A stretch of DNA of 64,000 nt from CAZAAW01 sp964483325 (GTDB lineage: Bacteria; Pseudomonadota; Alphaproteobacteria; Rhizobiales; Kaistiaceae): NCBI GenBank assembly GCA_964483325.1, contig CAZAAW010000004.1, positions 62,001 through 126,000 on the forward strand, in the 5' to 3' direction. A program made the position numbers and the translations under genes. The stretch's first letter is position 1. Every line of letters begins with the position of its first letter. Of the stretch, positions 8,881 to 16,645 are shown piece by piece. A model generated the notes under the pieces. The model did no database searches. It was not told the DNA's origin and was given only the letters and a program-made list of their open reading frames with translations.

Positions 8881-9963
8881 TCACCGCGGCGTTTCGAGCG
8901 GCGGCAACGCGCTGGGAGTCGCCGGGGCCAGGATGACCGACTGGATCCATTCGACATAATTGGCGACGCGCGAATAGGCGGCGACATTGCCTTCGCTTTC
9001 GCAGCCGACATCGTTTGCCGTCATGTCGCCCCAGCTGACGACGCCGATCTGCAGCCAGCTGCTGTCGGGGAGCTGGACCATCAGCGGTCCGCCGCTGTCG
9101 CCGCGGCACGAGCCGCGCGGCCGGTTGTCGGTATAGCCGGCGCACAGCATGTTCGGCGTGATGCGCGGCGAGGCGCCGGCGACCAGCAGCTCCCAGGCCT
9201 GGCGCGCGACGCTGTCTGAGGCGCCGAGGCTTTCCGCCAGGCTGTCGAACTCCTTCTTGGCGTCGGTCGCCTTGCGCGCCACCAGCGTCGCGTTGCACGA
9301 CGCATTGTCCATCACCGTGATGTTCGTCTGGCGCAGGTCGATGGGATATTCGCCGGTGTCGAGCTCGCCCCAGCCGACGACGGTGGCGGGCATGCCGGAC
9401 GGCGCGATCGCCGGCTCGATCGCCGGCGTCGGCAGCTGCACCGGCCGCACGCCAGGCGCCTCGGCCGGCCGCGACAGCTCGATCAGCGCCACGTCGTTGT
9501 CCATGGAACCGGGATCGTAGGCCGGATGCGGATGCACGGCCGCCACCGGCAGCACCTCACCCTGCCCGTCCATCAGGAGATTGGTGCCGACCAGAATGTC
9601 GAGGTCGCCCGCACTTGTCGGAACGGCCTTGCCTTCGTCATCCTCGTCGAAGACGCAATGCGCTGCGGTGAGCACCCAGCTGCGCGTGATCAGGCTGCCG
9701 CCGCAGAACTGGCGGTTGAACATCGTCTCGCTGGCATCGTGCTTGAGCAGCGCCACCTGCCACGGCCAGGCGCCCTCCCCGGCGACGTCGCCGTGATAGA
9801 CCCGCGTCCGCGGCTGCTGAACGGCCTCCGACTTCGCCGAATGGACGAAGTCGATCGGGAAGCTGTGCGAATTCTGCTGTCCCGACGCGGCGTCCATCGT
9901 CGCTGCCAGGACGAGGCCGAGCCCGACGGCGCGCCAGATGGCCGGTTGCCCGAAACTGATCAT
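8881..9963 (-). CDS. Secreted trypsin-like serine protease (S1 family)
   Basis: 360 residues with a signal peptide (about residues 1-28, LGLVLAATMDAASGQ). The mature part begins near TRVYHGDVAGEGAWPWQVAL. The catalytic triad is complete: His102 in LTAAHC, Asp157 in NDVALIEL, Ser290 in CRGDSGGPL. The spacing between the cysteines at 223 and 274, normally about 14 residues in chymotrypsin-like enzymes, is 51 here, so a Lys-rich then helical insertion of about 35 residues lies close to the substrate pocket. Asp at 284-289 region before GDSGG is not conserved as in trypsin, so specificity is uncertain. Periplasmic or extracellular. Confidence 0.92.
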   Translation of the reverse strand: MISFGQPAIWRAVGLGLVLAATMDAASGQQNSHSFPIDFVHSAKSEAVQQPRTRVYHGDVAGEGAWPWQVALLKHDASETMFNRQFCGGSLITRSWVLTAAHCVFDEDDEGKAVPTSAGDLDILVGTNLLMDGQGEVLPVAAVHPHPAYDPGSMDNDVALIELSRPAEAPGVRPVQLPTPAIEPAIAPSGMPATVVGWGELDTGEYPIDLRQTNITVMDNASCNATLVARKATDAKKEFDSLAESLGASDSVARQAWELLVAGASPRITPNMLCAGYTDNRPRGSCRGDSGGPLMVQLPDSSWLQIGVVSWGDMTANDVGCESEGNVAAYSRVANYVEWIQSVILAPATPSALPPLETPR

Positions 9964-10032
9964 TGGACGATCCCCTGCCCAGAAAGCCCCGCCTGATCCT
10001 TGTGCCGATTGCCGATCGCATTCAAGAGGCGG

Positions 10033-10065
10033 TTGACTCAGTACATAATATATCGGTTATATAAC
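10033..10065 (+). promoter_or_regulatory. Candidate promoter with palindromic operator for the SRPBCC gene
   Basis: A -35-like TTGACT (10033-10038) is followed 18 bases later by TTATAT (10057-10062). The perfect 10-bp palindrome GTTATATAAC (10056-10065) overlaps the -10 element. This AT-rich stretch stands out in GC-rich DNA and is a plausible ArsR-type operator. Confidence 0.45.
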
Positions 10066-10086
10066 AAGTGGATCATATGCGTTGAG

Positions 10087-10105
10087 AGCGTGCCGACGGC
10101 ACGCT
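10087..10105 (+). other. Perfect inverted repeat in the SRPBCC leader
   Basis: AGCGTGCCG (10087-10095), one base, then CGGCACGCT (10097-10105). It lies just before the AGGAGGAG ribosome site, so in RNA it would form a short hairpin next to the start, or it is a second protein-binding dyad. Confidence 0.35.
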
Positions 10106-10121
10106 GCAGGAGGAGAGCAAC

Positions 10122-10601
10122 ATGGCCAAACCCCTCGACGTCAGCCTGCCGTCCGACCGCGAGGTGAAGGTGACGCGCGTCTTCGAGGCGCCGGCGCGCC
10201 TCATCTTCGATTTCCACACCAGGCCCGACCATGTGAAGCGCTGGCTGCTCGGGCCGCCGGGCTGGAGCATGCCGGTCTGCGAGATCGATCTCCGCGTCGG
10301 CGGCAGCTACCGCTACGTCTGGCAGAACGATGCCGACGGTACGTCCTTCGGCTCGCGCGGCGAATTCCGCGAGATCGTCGCGCCAAGCCGCATCGTCCAG
10401 ACCGAGAGGATGGACGGCTTCGACGGCGAGGCGGTGATCACCCTTACCCTGGACGAGCAGGACGGCCGGACGACGTTGAGTTCGGTGATGCTTTTCGAGA
10501 CCCGAGAAGCCCGCGACGGGGCGATCCGCACCGGCATGAACGACGGCGTGGCGATGAGCTACGACCGGCTCGAGGAGGTCATGGCGGCGGACGAAGCCTG
10601 A
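10122..10601 (+). CDS. SRPBCC/AHSA1-type START-domain protein
   Basis: 159 residues. REVKVTRVFEAPARLIFDFH at the N-terminus, RWLLGPPGW, GGSYRYVWQND and GEFREIVAPSRIVQTERM are the recurring strings of AHSA1-like SRPBCC proteins, a helix-grip fold with a hydrophobic cavity. Such genes commonly travel with an ArsR regulator; here the regulator is 150 bases away and convergent rather than upstream in an operon. AGGAGGAG gives a strong ribosome site. Ligand unknown. Confidence 0.9.
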   Translation: MAKPLDVSLPSDREVKVTRVFEAPARLIFDFHTRPDHVKRWLLGPPGWSMPVCEIDLRVGGSYRYVWQNDADGTSFGSRGEFREIVAPSRIVQTERMDGFDGEAVITLTLDEQDGRTTLSSVMLFETREARDGAIRTGMNDGVAMSYDRLEEVMAADEA

Positions 10602-10750
10602 GCCGCGGAACCAAGCCGCGTCATCGGCGCTTGTGTGCCGCAAGGCGAGAGTTTCGAGTTCGAGGCTTCGCCCGAGGACGACGGGACGCTTTCTTCCCCA
10701 ACGCCCCAGCTGGCGCCTCGTCGTCCTCACTTCCCTTTCCTGGGCGAGGC

Positions 10751-11116
10751 CTAGGTCCGCGGCTTGCGGCGCGGCAGAGCCTTTCTCTCCTGCGCCATCT
10801 CCGCCTCCAGCGCGGCGTCGAGCCGATCATAGGCGGCTTCCCAGAAAAGCCGGTATCGCTCCAGCCAGTCTGTCGCCTCGGCGAGCGGCTGCGCCTCCAG
10901 ATGGCACGGCCGCCGCTGCGCGTCGCGGCGGCGCGAAATGAGCCCTGCCCGCTCCAGCACCTTGAGGTGCTTGGAAACCGCCGGCTGGCTCATCGCGAAA
11001 GGCTCCGCCAGTTCCAGGACCGAGGCGTCGCCGAGCGCCAGGCGAGCCAGGATGGCGCGCCGTGTCGGATCGGCGAGCGCCGCGAAAGTGGCATCGAGTT
11101 GTGCCGCAGACGCCAT
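10751..11116 (-). CDS. ArsR/SmtB-family winged-helix repressor
   Basis: 121 residues from the ATG at 11116 (a GTG at 11131 would add five). QLDATFAALADPTRRAILAR, then LAEPFAMSQPAVSKHLKVLE is the recognition helix, then AGLISRRRDAQ. No Cys pair for metal binding is visible, so this is the non-metal class of ArsR proteins usually paired with SRPBCC genes. It probably represses itself and the SRPBCC gene. Confidence 0.9.
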   Translation of the reverse strand: MASAAQLDATFAALADPTRRAILARLALGDASVLELAEPFAMSQPAVSKHLKVLERAGLISRRRDAQRRPCHLEAQPLAEATDWLERYRLFWEAAYDRLDAALEAEMAQERKALPRRKPRT

Positions 11117-11257
11117 CACGAATAACCCCACAGATACAAAACCATTGAGTTATTTATTGCCGGGCCGTGCCGAGGGTCAACAGCGCCGTTGCAAAACTAA
11201 GGGCATCGAACGAAGCTGGCCGAAGCGCTGATGCTGGCCGCACGAGGGAGGAAAGTG

Positions 11258-12613
11258 ATGTCTTCAGCTTCGGGGAAGGATTCACCGCGTCTCGACCGAC
11301 GCCAGTTCATGCGCATGTCCGGCGGCGGCGCCGCTGCTGTTGCGGCCGGCGCGGCAACGCTGGCCGCAGTCCGCCCGGCAGCCGCAGCACAGAGCGGACG
11401 GACCGGACGTCCTGCCGAACTGCCCGCCGCGACCGGCCCGCGCTGCGTCGTCGTCGGCGGCGGCTCGTCCGGCGTGACGATCGCCAAATACCTGAAGAAG
11501 GAGAATCCGGCCTTCGACGTCGTGCTCGTCGAGCCGAACGCCACCTACATGTCGTGCTTTCTCAGCAATCTCTGGCTCGACGACCTGATCAGCCTCGAGA
11601 CGCTGCAGCATTCCTATATCGATGCGGCCCGCAACGGCGGCTATGTCTGGCTGCAGGGAAAGCTGATCGACCTCGACCGCGAGACGAAGCGCGCCTTCAC
11701 CAGCGAGGGCTATATCGACTATCAGTATATCGTCCTGGCGCCGGGGATTGACTACAACTACGCCGCCTTCGGCCTGGACGACCCGGCGCTGGCGATCGCC
11801 TGTGCGCAGAACTTTCCGGCCGGCTTCAAGCCGGGCTCCGAGCATCTTTCGATCCGCCGCAAGCTGGCCGAATTCGAGGGCGGCACGTTCCTGCTGACGG
11901 TGCCGACCGGCAATTATCGCTGCCTGCCGGCGCCGTATGAGCGCGCCTGCATGATCGCCAACTATTTCCAGAAGAACAGCATTGCCGGCAAGATCGTGCT
12001 GCTCGACCCCAACGCCCAGCCTTTCGCGCCCAAGGCGCCCGGTTTCCTCGCCGCCTTCAGCGAGCTCTACGGCGACATCATTGACTACCAGCCGTCGACG
12101 ACGATCCAGTCGGTCGATCCGCTGGGCAAGACCGTGACGACCGACTTCGACACGATCAGCTTCGACGATGCCGCCATCTATCCGCGCGTCCGCGCCGCCA
12201 AGCTGATCGAGGATCTCGGCCTCAACGATCCGAACAGCCCGCAGATGGAGGCCGATATCGACACCTTCAAATACTGGGCCAAGGGCGATCACACCTGCTA
12301 CGTCACCGGCGACTGCCGGCCCATGGCCTATTCCAAGTCGGGCAACACGGCCAATACCGAGGGTCACTACGTCGCCAGGCTGATCGCCGCCGTCGAGGCC
12401 GGCCGCGACATCGACTGGGAAAGCCCGCAGACCATCTGCTACTCGATGGTCAACGGCACGCCGGAAGAGGCGATCGTCGTCAAGGCGCGCTACAACAAGG
12501 AGGATTTCACCTTCACCGACGTGGAGCTGGACAATACCCGTTCGGCCGCCGTCGCCGCCGCAGCCCGCGAATGGGGCGAGGGCCTCTACCGCGACATGTT
12601 CGGCGCCGGCTGA
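11258..12613 (+). CDS. Flavocytochrome c sulfide dehydrogenase-type flavoprotein (FccB/SoxF-like), Tat-exported
   Basis: 451 residues from the ATG at 11258 (GGAGG 6 bases upstream). A Tat signal is visible: DRRQFMRMSGGGAAAVAAGA, with cleavage likely near AAAAQ. The FAD-binding Rossmann motif is RCVVVGGGSSGVTIAKYL (about 62-79). NATYMSCFLSNLWL and NYRCLPAPYERACMIANYF match the FccB family; Cys222 and Cys394 (in TICYSMVNG) occupy the places of the redox-active disulfide of FccB. The known partner is a c-type cytochrome (FccA), but here the next gene, 8 bases on, encodes a Rieske protein. Likely a periplasmic sulfide or thiol oxidoreductase; substrate is inferred from family only. Confidence 0.85.
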   Translation: MSSASGKDSPRLDRRQFMRMSGGGAAAVAAGAATLAAVRPAAAAQSGRTGRPAELPAATGPRCVVVGGGSSGVTIAKYLKKENPAFDVVLVEPNATYMSCFLSNLWLDDLISLETLQHSYIDAARNGGYVWLQGKLIDLDRETKRAFTSEGYIDYQYIVLAPGIDYNYAAFGLDDPALAIACAQNFPAGFKPGSEHLSIRRKLAEFEGGTFLLTVPTGNYRCLPAPYERACMIANYFQKNSIAGKIVLLDPNAQPFAPKAPGFLAAFSELYGDIIDYQPSTTIQSVDPLGKTVTTDFDTISFDDAAIYPRVRAAKLIEDLGLNDPNSPQMEADIDTFKYWAKGDHTCYVTGDCRPMAYSKSGNTANTEGHYVARLIAAVEAGRDIDWESPQTICYSMVNGTPEEAIVVKARYNKEDFTFTDVELDNTRSAAVAAAAREWGEGLYRDMFGAG

Positions 12614-12621
12614 GGCCGCTC

Positions 12622-13314
12622 ATGTCCGGACCAGACGAGGACCGCCGCCGGCTGCTGCTGGCCGGCGGTCTCGGCGCCGTGGCCGTCGCCTGCGCGCGCC
12701 TTGTCGCGACGGCGCTGGCCGAGGATACCGCGCCGCGGGCGAAGCTCGTCGACGCCGCCGGCGCGCCGCTCAAGGCGGCAACGCTGGTGCCCGACGAGAA
12801 TTACGTCTTCCTCTACCCGCATGTCAGCACGCCGTGCCTGCTGCTGCGGCTCGGCCATCCCCAGGCGCCCGATGCGGCCCCGGCCGGCTGGCCCGGGGGC
12901 GTCGGGCCGGACGGCGCCGTCGTCGCCTATCTTGCGGTCTGCGCCCACGCCTTCTCCTACGACAGCCGTCGGACGAGCTTCGTCACCTACGCGGCCGAAG
13001 GCGAAGGAGCGGATCGCCGGCAAATCATCGGCTGCTGCGCCCATGGCAGCCGCTATGACGCCGCCAGCGGCGCAAGGGTCGTCGCCGGCCCAGCGACCTC
13101 GCCGCTGGCCGCCATACGCCTGGACTATGCCGCCGAAAGCGACGAACTCACTGCAACCGGCCTTGTCGGGCCGCCGCTGGTCGACGCCTTCTTCAAGGCC
13201 TACCGGGCCGATCTCAATGCCGAATACGGCCGCGGCGCCTACCGCGCGCCCGTCGAGGCCACGACCCAGGTCATGCGCCTCGCCGAATACAGCGCGAGCA
13301 TCATCGCCTGCTAA
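12622..13314 (+). CDS. Rieske [2Fe-2S] protein with Tat-like signal, paired with the flavoprotein
   Basis: 230 residues. The N-terminus DRRRLLLAGGLGAVAVACA is a twin-arginine-like export signal or signal anchor. Cluster ligands are in C107-A-H109 and C138-C-A-H141 (CCAHGSRYD), the C-x-H ... C-x-x-H pattern of Rieske proteins, with a 28-residue spacing. The second box lacks the usual CPCHGS Pro, and the first reads CAHAFSYD rather than CTHLGC, so the disulfide pair of bc1-type Rieske proteins appears absent or altered. The protein ends in Cys. It probably takes electrons from the flavoprotein and passes them to a cytochrome or quinone. Start ATG chosen 8 bases after the flavoprotein stop. Confidence 0.78.
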   Translation: MSGPDEDRRRLLLAGGLGAVAVACARLVATALAEDTAPRAKLVDAAGAPLKAATLVPDENYVFLYPHVSTPCLLLRLGHPQAPDAAPAGWPGGVGPDGAVVAYLAVCAHAFSYDSRRTSFVTYAAEGEGADRRQIIGCCAHGSRYDAASGARVVAGPATSPLAAIRLDYAAESDELTATGLVGPPLVDAFFKAYRADLNAEYGRGAYRAPVEATTQVMRLAEYSASIIAC

Positions 13315-13538
13315 CCTAGGGCTTTGCCGGTCAGGATTAGCGTAATGGCGGGAGCAATCCTGTGTTTTAACGCGACGACTTCGCGCGCCTCCGGCGGTCC
13401 CGGTCTCCGCTGTTGATACTGACGGGGAAATAACCAGCCATAATGGGGAAGCCGCTCAAAGCCGCTTGATGCTCGGCTAGCGTGAGCGCGGCTGTTCTGC
13501 CATTCTGACGAGAGATGCGGCCCAACGGGGGCTGGGCC

Positions 13539-13742
13539 ATGCTCTACCGCACGATCGCCATCGCCTTTCCGGCGATGGTGCCGCTTGCTGCGTCGGCTGC
13601 CGAACCGTCTTCGGCGCCGGAGGCGGCTGTCATGAACTACACACCGTGGATCCGCACCCCGGCATATCGGCCGCGAAGACCTGCCAGGTGGGACCCGGTT
13701 GTTGAGGCGGTTGATACTGATCAGCGCAGGCGCCTCCTGTGA
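13539..13742 (+). CDS. Small candidate exported protein, unknown
   Basis: 67 residues starting MLYRTIAIAFPAMVPLAASA, which looks like a signal peptide with AEPS after the cleavage site. The rest (MNYTPWIRTPAYRPRRPARW) is basic and unlike anything I recognise. It begins after GGGGGCTGGGCC and overlaps the next gene by 4 bases. Evidence is only the signal-like N-terminus and position; it may be noise in a disturbed region. Confidence 0.3.
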   Translation: MLYRTIAIAFPAMVPLAASAAEPSSAPEAAVMNYTPWIRTPAYRPRRPARWDPVVEAVDTDQRRRLL

Positions 13743-14626
13743 ACGCGCGGGCGCTGAAAAGGATGGGTCGCCCCCTCAACCACAACACGATTATCCGGCG
13801 ATTGAAGGCCCACCGGAACATTCTGATTGATCGCTACTTTCGGTCCCGCGGGCATCCACAAGCCAAGCGTCTGGTAGCAGACCTACAAAAACATGGGGCC
13901 AAGAACGTCTGCTTTTCCATCGCCTTTAACACCCCCTGGGTGATCGAGATTCTGGTGGCGTCGTGGCGGCTTCACCGACCGGGAATGACGCTCGTCGTGG
14001 TGGATAATTCATCTGATTCGCAAAACCGTAAACTGATTCAGAAGATTTGTGGCAAGTACGACGTAAACTACTTACCGCTTCCGCGAAATCCAGAATGGAG
14101 TCCCAATCGCTCCCACGCAATATCAATGAACTGGATATTCTATAATGTTGTGCGCCCATTAGCTCCAGATATATTCGGATTCATTGACAACGATTGCTTT
14201 CTAGTCAAGGATTTCAGCATACCGGCGCGGATAGGCGCTACGAACATCTATGGACTGAAGCAGACCTCGCACATATTGCCTGATCTGTGGAGTCTGTGGG
14301 CGGGTTTCTGTTTCTGGCGGTTCTCAGCTGTCAGCGATCGCGAACTCGATTTCATTCATCGCGTCGAATTCGGATTGGACACCGGAGGCGGTAATTGGCC
14401 TGTTCTGTACCGAAACGTTGACATGGCAACCGTCACCTTCACAGAAGATCGGGAGATGCTATCGCTGCCTGGCGACGTCACTGGCCCGCACCATTTGATA
14501 GATGGTGCCTTCCTGCACATCGGCGGCGCCTCCTACCGTGCATCCTTCGATCAGGCAGCCAATCGGCGCGCTGTTTCCGATCATATATGGGACACGTACT
14601 TGGGTGGCATTGAGGGCGCCCTATAG
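13739..14626 (+). CDS. Glycosyltransferase family 2-like protein in low-GC segment
   Basis: 295 residues from a GTG at 13739; an ATG at 13763 is an alternative start and neither has a good ribosome site. GT-A fold hallmarks: SFSIAFNTPWVIEILVASWR-like opening (CFSIAFNTPW), TLVVVDNSSDSQ, and the acidic metal-binding segment FGFIDNDCFLVKDFS. RSHAISMNWIFYNVV follows. Base composition is very different from the neighbours (26 G+C in the 60 bases at 14101-14160, against over 40 elsewhere), so horizontal acquisition is likely. Probably transfers a sugar to a cell-surface glycan; substrate unknown. No related genes adjoin it. Confidence 0.72.
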   Translation: MNARALKRMGRPLNHNTIIRRLKAHRNILIDRYFRSRGHPQAKRLVADLQKHGAKNVCFSIAFNTPWVIEILVASWRLHRPGMTLVVVDNSSDSQNRKLIQKICGKYDVNYLPLPRNPEWSPNRSHAISMNWIFYNVVRPLAPDIFGFIDNDCFLVKDFSIPARIGATNIYGLKQTSHILPDLWSLWAGFCFWRFSAVSDRELDFIHRVEFGLDTGGGNWPVLYRNVDMATVTFTEDREMLSLPGDVTGPHHLIDGAFLHIGGASYRASFDQAANRRAVSDHIWDTYLGGIEGAL

Positions 14627-14986
14627 CCTTCGCCGCCGCTGAGAGTCATGGTTGCAACAGCTGCGGTGCATCCACATGGGGTGAGAGGGGAATGTACCAA
14701 GTGAAGCTGATGGACTTCCGCCCAGCGGAAGGTGTCGTGGTGATCGTCGGTGCCAACGGGGTGAGGTAGTGCGGCCGTTGGTCGGGCCTCGGCTCGATCG
14801 GCGGATCATTTCAGGGCGAGCAAAAGCCTCGACCTACTGCTCGGTGAAGCCGAGATTAGCGAGGCCGGCGAGTAGGTCTGGAGTTGCTCGCTTCAGGTTG
14901 CCGGGCCGGAACGGCACTAGCGGTAGCGGGGGAGGCCCCCACCATATCGCAGCTATCGCCCCTTCTGGATCAATTAAGTCCTGAGC
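14627..14986. other. Non-coding or relict segment flanking the low-GC gene
   Basis: 360 bases with no convincing gene. On the minus strand about 14975-14833 there is a short open stretch whose reading, PPPLPLVPFRPGNL and TPDLLAGLANLGFTEQ, looks protein-like but has no start codon context and ends at a stop. The part near 14640-14770 (gtgcatccacatggggtgag...) resembles neither neighbour. The segment may be debris of a mobile element; no inverted repeats or transposase motif were found. Confidence 0.3.
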
Positions 14987-15262
14987 CTAGCGGACCGCCC
15001 GCAACGCCATGATGCCGTCCGGCCGGCCCTTGCGATCGACGCTGGTGCCGTCGGCCGCGAGCGTGGCGGTCAGGCGCTGGCGCATAATCGTCATCGACTC
15101 GAATTTCGAGACATTGATCGGCTGGTCGGCCTTGATCGTGTAGACGCGCGCGTCGCCGCCTCCTCCTTCGGGGAAGCCGACATCGATCACCGCCCCTTCG
15201 AAAGGGGTGCTGAGATAGGTGCCGGCGACCCGCTCGCCGAGCGCGATCCAGTTATCCGTCAT
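14987..15262 (-). CDS. Conserved-looking small protein, unknown function
   Basis: 91 residues, MTDNWIALGERVAGTYLSTP..., acidic N-terminal half with a Gly run (FPEGGGGDARVY) and a basic C-terminus. AGGA lies 8 bases before the ATG. No signal peptide or membrane segment. It follows the PhyR-domain-like gene on the same strand by 60 bases and could be co-transcribed with it. Not similar to NepR, the usual PhyR partner, as far as I can see. Confidence 0.6.
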   Translation of the reverse strand: MTDNWIALGERVAGTYLSTPFEGAVIDVGFPEGGGGDARVYTIKADQPINVSKFESMTIMRQRLTATLAADGTSVDRKGRPDGIMALRAVR

Positions 15263-15322
15263 GGCCTGTTCCTGTCGTGGCGGGTCGCCTCTATGCGCCC
15301 ACCTTGTCTGGCTGGCAAGATG

Positions 15323-15751
15323 TCAGGCGGCCGCCTGCGGCTGATGCCGCAAATGCAGCGCCGGCTCGATCTCCGGCCACCAGGTCGCCTGCTGGATCGC
15401 CCGGGCGCGGTCGGCCTCGACCTCGGCAAGCGGCCTTCCAAGGATCATCGCCGTGACCGTCAGGGGAAACTCCTCCATGCAGGTCAGCAGCAGCACGGCC
15501 CTTTCGCTGTGGCCGAGCCGGCTCAGACGGCGGTCGACAAGAACCGATCCGTCGGCGTCGAGGAATGTCGCCTGCTCGCCCTGCCATACCTGATGAAAAA
15601 TACGGAACAGGCCGGCGTGAACGTCACCGCCGGGCATCCGCTCCATCGCGGCCCGCAGAGTGCGCTGAACGATCCGGTCTCCGACGCGCTGTGAAAGCGT
15701 CAATGCCCTGGCATAGCGGCGCAGGGACTTAACGGCCGACACCATATTCAT
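15323..15751 (-). CDS. Stand-alone PhyR-type sigma-like domain (or divergent EcfG-like) protein
   Basis: 142 residues from the ATG at 15751, which has AAGGAGG 5 bases upstream. SLRRYARALTLSQRVGDRIV corresponds to the sigma-2-like start of PhyR/EcfG proteins (LRRYARALTGSQ..GD), GLFRIFHQVWQ to the end of that region, and LGHSERAVLLLTCMEEFPL followed by AMILGRPLAEVEADRARAI to the sigma-4-like helix-turn-helix. PhyR proteins continue into a receiver domain at about residue 140; here the protein simply ends with HLRHQPQAAA. It is encoded 90 bases from phoB in the same direction. It could sequester NepR without phosphorylation control, or act as a minimal sigma factor. Confidence 0.65.
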   Translation of the reverse strand: MNMVSAVKSLRRYARALTLSQRVGDRIVQRTLRAAMERMPGGDVHAGLFRIFHQVWQGEQATFLDADGSVLVDRRLSRLGHSERAVLLLTCMEEFPLTVTAMILGRPLAEVEADRARAIQQATWWPEIEPALHLRHQPQAAA

Positions 15752-15889
15752 GGCGGCCTCCTTCCAAGGGGTTTGCGTCGCCTCTCCGAAGGCGGGCACC
15801 CATACGTCCCAAAACGGGCAACAATGTGAGCCCGCCAGACTCCGGCTCCGCCCGGAGGCGGATCGGCAGGGAGTGGCTGTGGATGATGC

Positions 15890-16582
15890 TCAGCCGAACT
15901 CCTCGTCGAAGGCATAGCCGACGCCGCGGACGGTGCGGATGGGATCGCGCGAGCGGCCGCGATTGATCGCCTTGCGCAGGCGCCCGACATGGACGTCGAC
16001 GGTACGCTCGTCGACATAGACATTGCGGCCCCAGACGCCGTCGAGCAGCTGCTCGCGGGTGAACACCCGGCCGGGCACCCGCATCAGATATTCCATCAGC
16101 TTGAATTCGGTCGGCCCGAGATGCAGCTCGCGGCTGCCGCGCCGGATGCGATGCGTCTCGCGGTCGAGCTCGATGTCGCCCGCCTTGAGGATCGAGGCGA
16201 TCGCCTCCGGCCGGGCGCGGCGCAGGATGGCGCGGACGCGCGCCATCAGCTCCGGCACGGAGAACGGCTTCACGACATAGTCATCGGCGCCGGTGGCCAG
16301 GCCGCGGACGCGCTCCGACTCCTCGCCGCGCGCCGTCAGCATGACGATCGGCAGCGACCGCGTCTCCTCGCGGGTGCGCAGGCGCCTGCAGAGCTCGATG
16401 CCGGAGATGCCGGGAAGCATCCAGTCGAGCAGCAGCAGGTCGGGCGTCACCTCGCGCAGGCGGATCTCCGCCTCGTCGCCGCGCATGACGGTATCGACCT
16501 CGTAGCCTTCCGCCTCGAGATTGTAGCGCAGCAGGAGCGCCAGCGACTCCTCGTCTTCCACAACCATGACCTTCGGCGCCAA
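15890..16582 (-). CDS. phoB: Phosphate regulon response regulator PhoB
   Basis: 230 residues from the TTG at 16582, preceded by GGAGG with 6 bases between; an ATG 42 bases further up is less well placed. Receiver domain: VMVVEDEESLALLLRYNLE, phospho-acceptor Asp in LLLLDWMLPGISG, KPFS with the conserved Lys. The OmpR/PhoB winged helix ends in RTVDVHVGRLRKAI and IRTVRGVGYAF. It activates genes with PHO boxes under phosphate limitation. Downstream of phoU, as in other alphaproteobacterial pst operons. No phoR kinase gene is present next to it. Confidence 0.96.
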   Translation of the reverse strand: MAPKVMVVEDEESLALLLRYNLEAEGYEVDTVMRGDEAEIRLREVTPDLLLLDWMLPGISGIELCRRLRTREETRSLPIVMLTARGEESERVRGLATGADDYVVKPFSVPELMARVRAILRRARPEAIASILKAGDIELDRETHRIRRGSRELHLGPTEFKLMEYLMRVPGRVFTREQLLDGVWGRNVYVDERTVDVHVGRLRKAINRGRSRDPIRTVRGVGYAFDEEFG

Positions 16583-16645
16583 GTCCTGCCTCCTTTCCGC
16601 CCGCACCTGCAGACCGGTTTCCATCCGAACCGCTCAGCCTCCTCG

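Noticed and set aside
14627..14986. Insertion sequence next to the low-GC gene
   Set aside because: No transposase motif, terminal inverted repeats or target duplication could be found; kept only as a possible relict.
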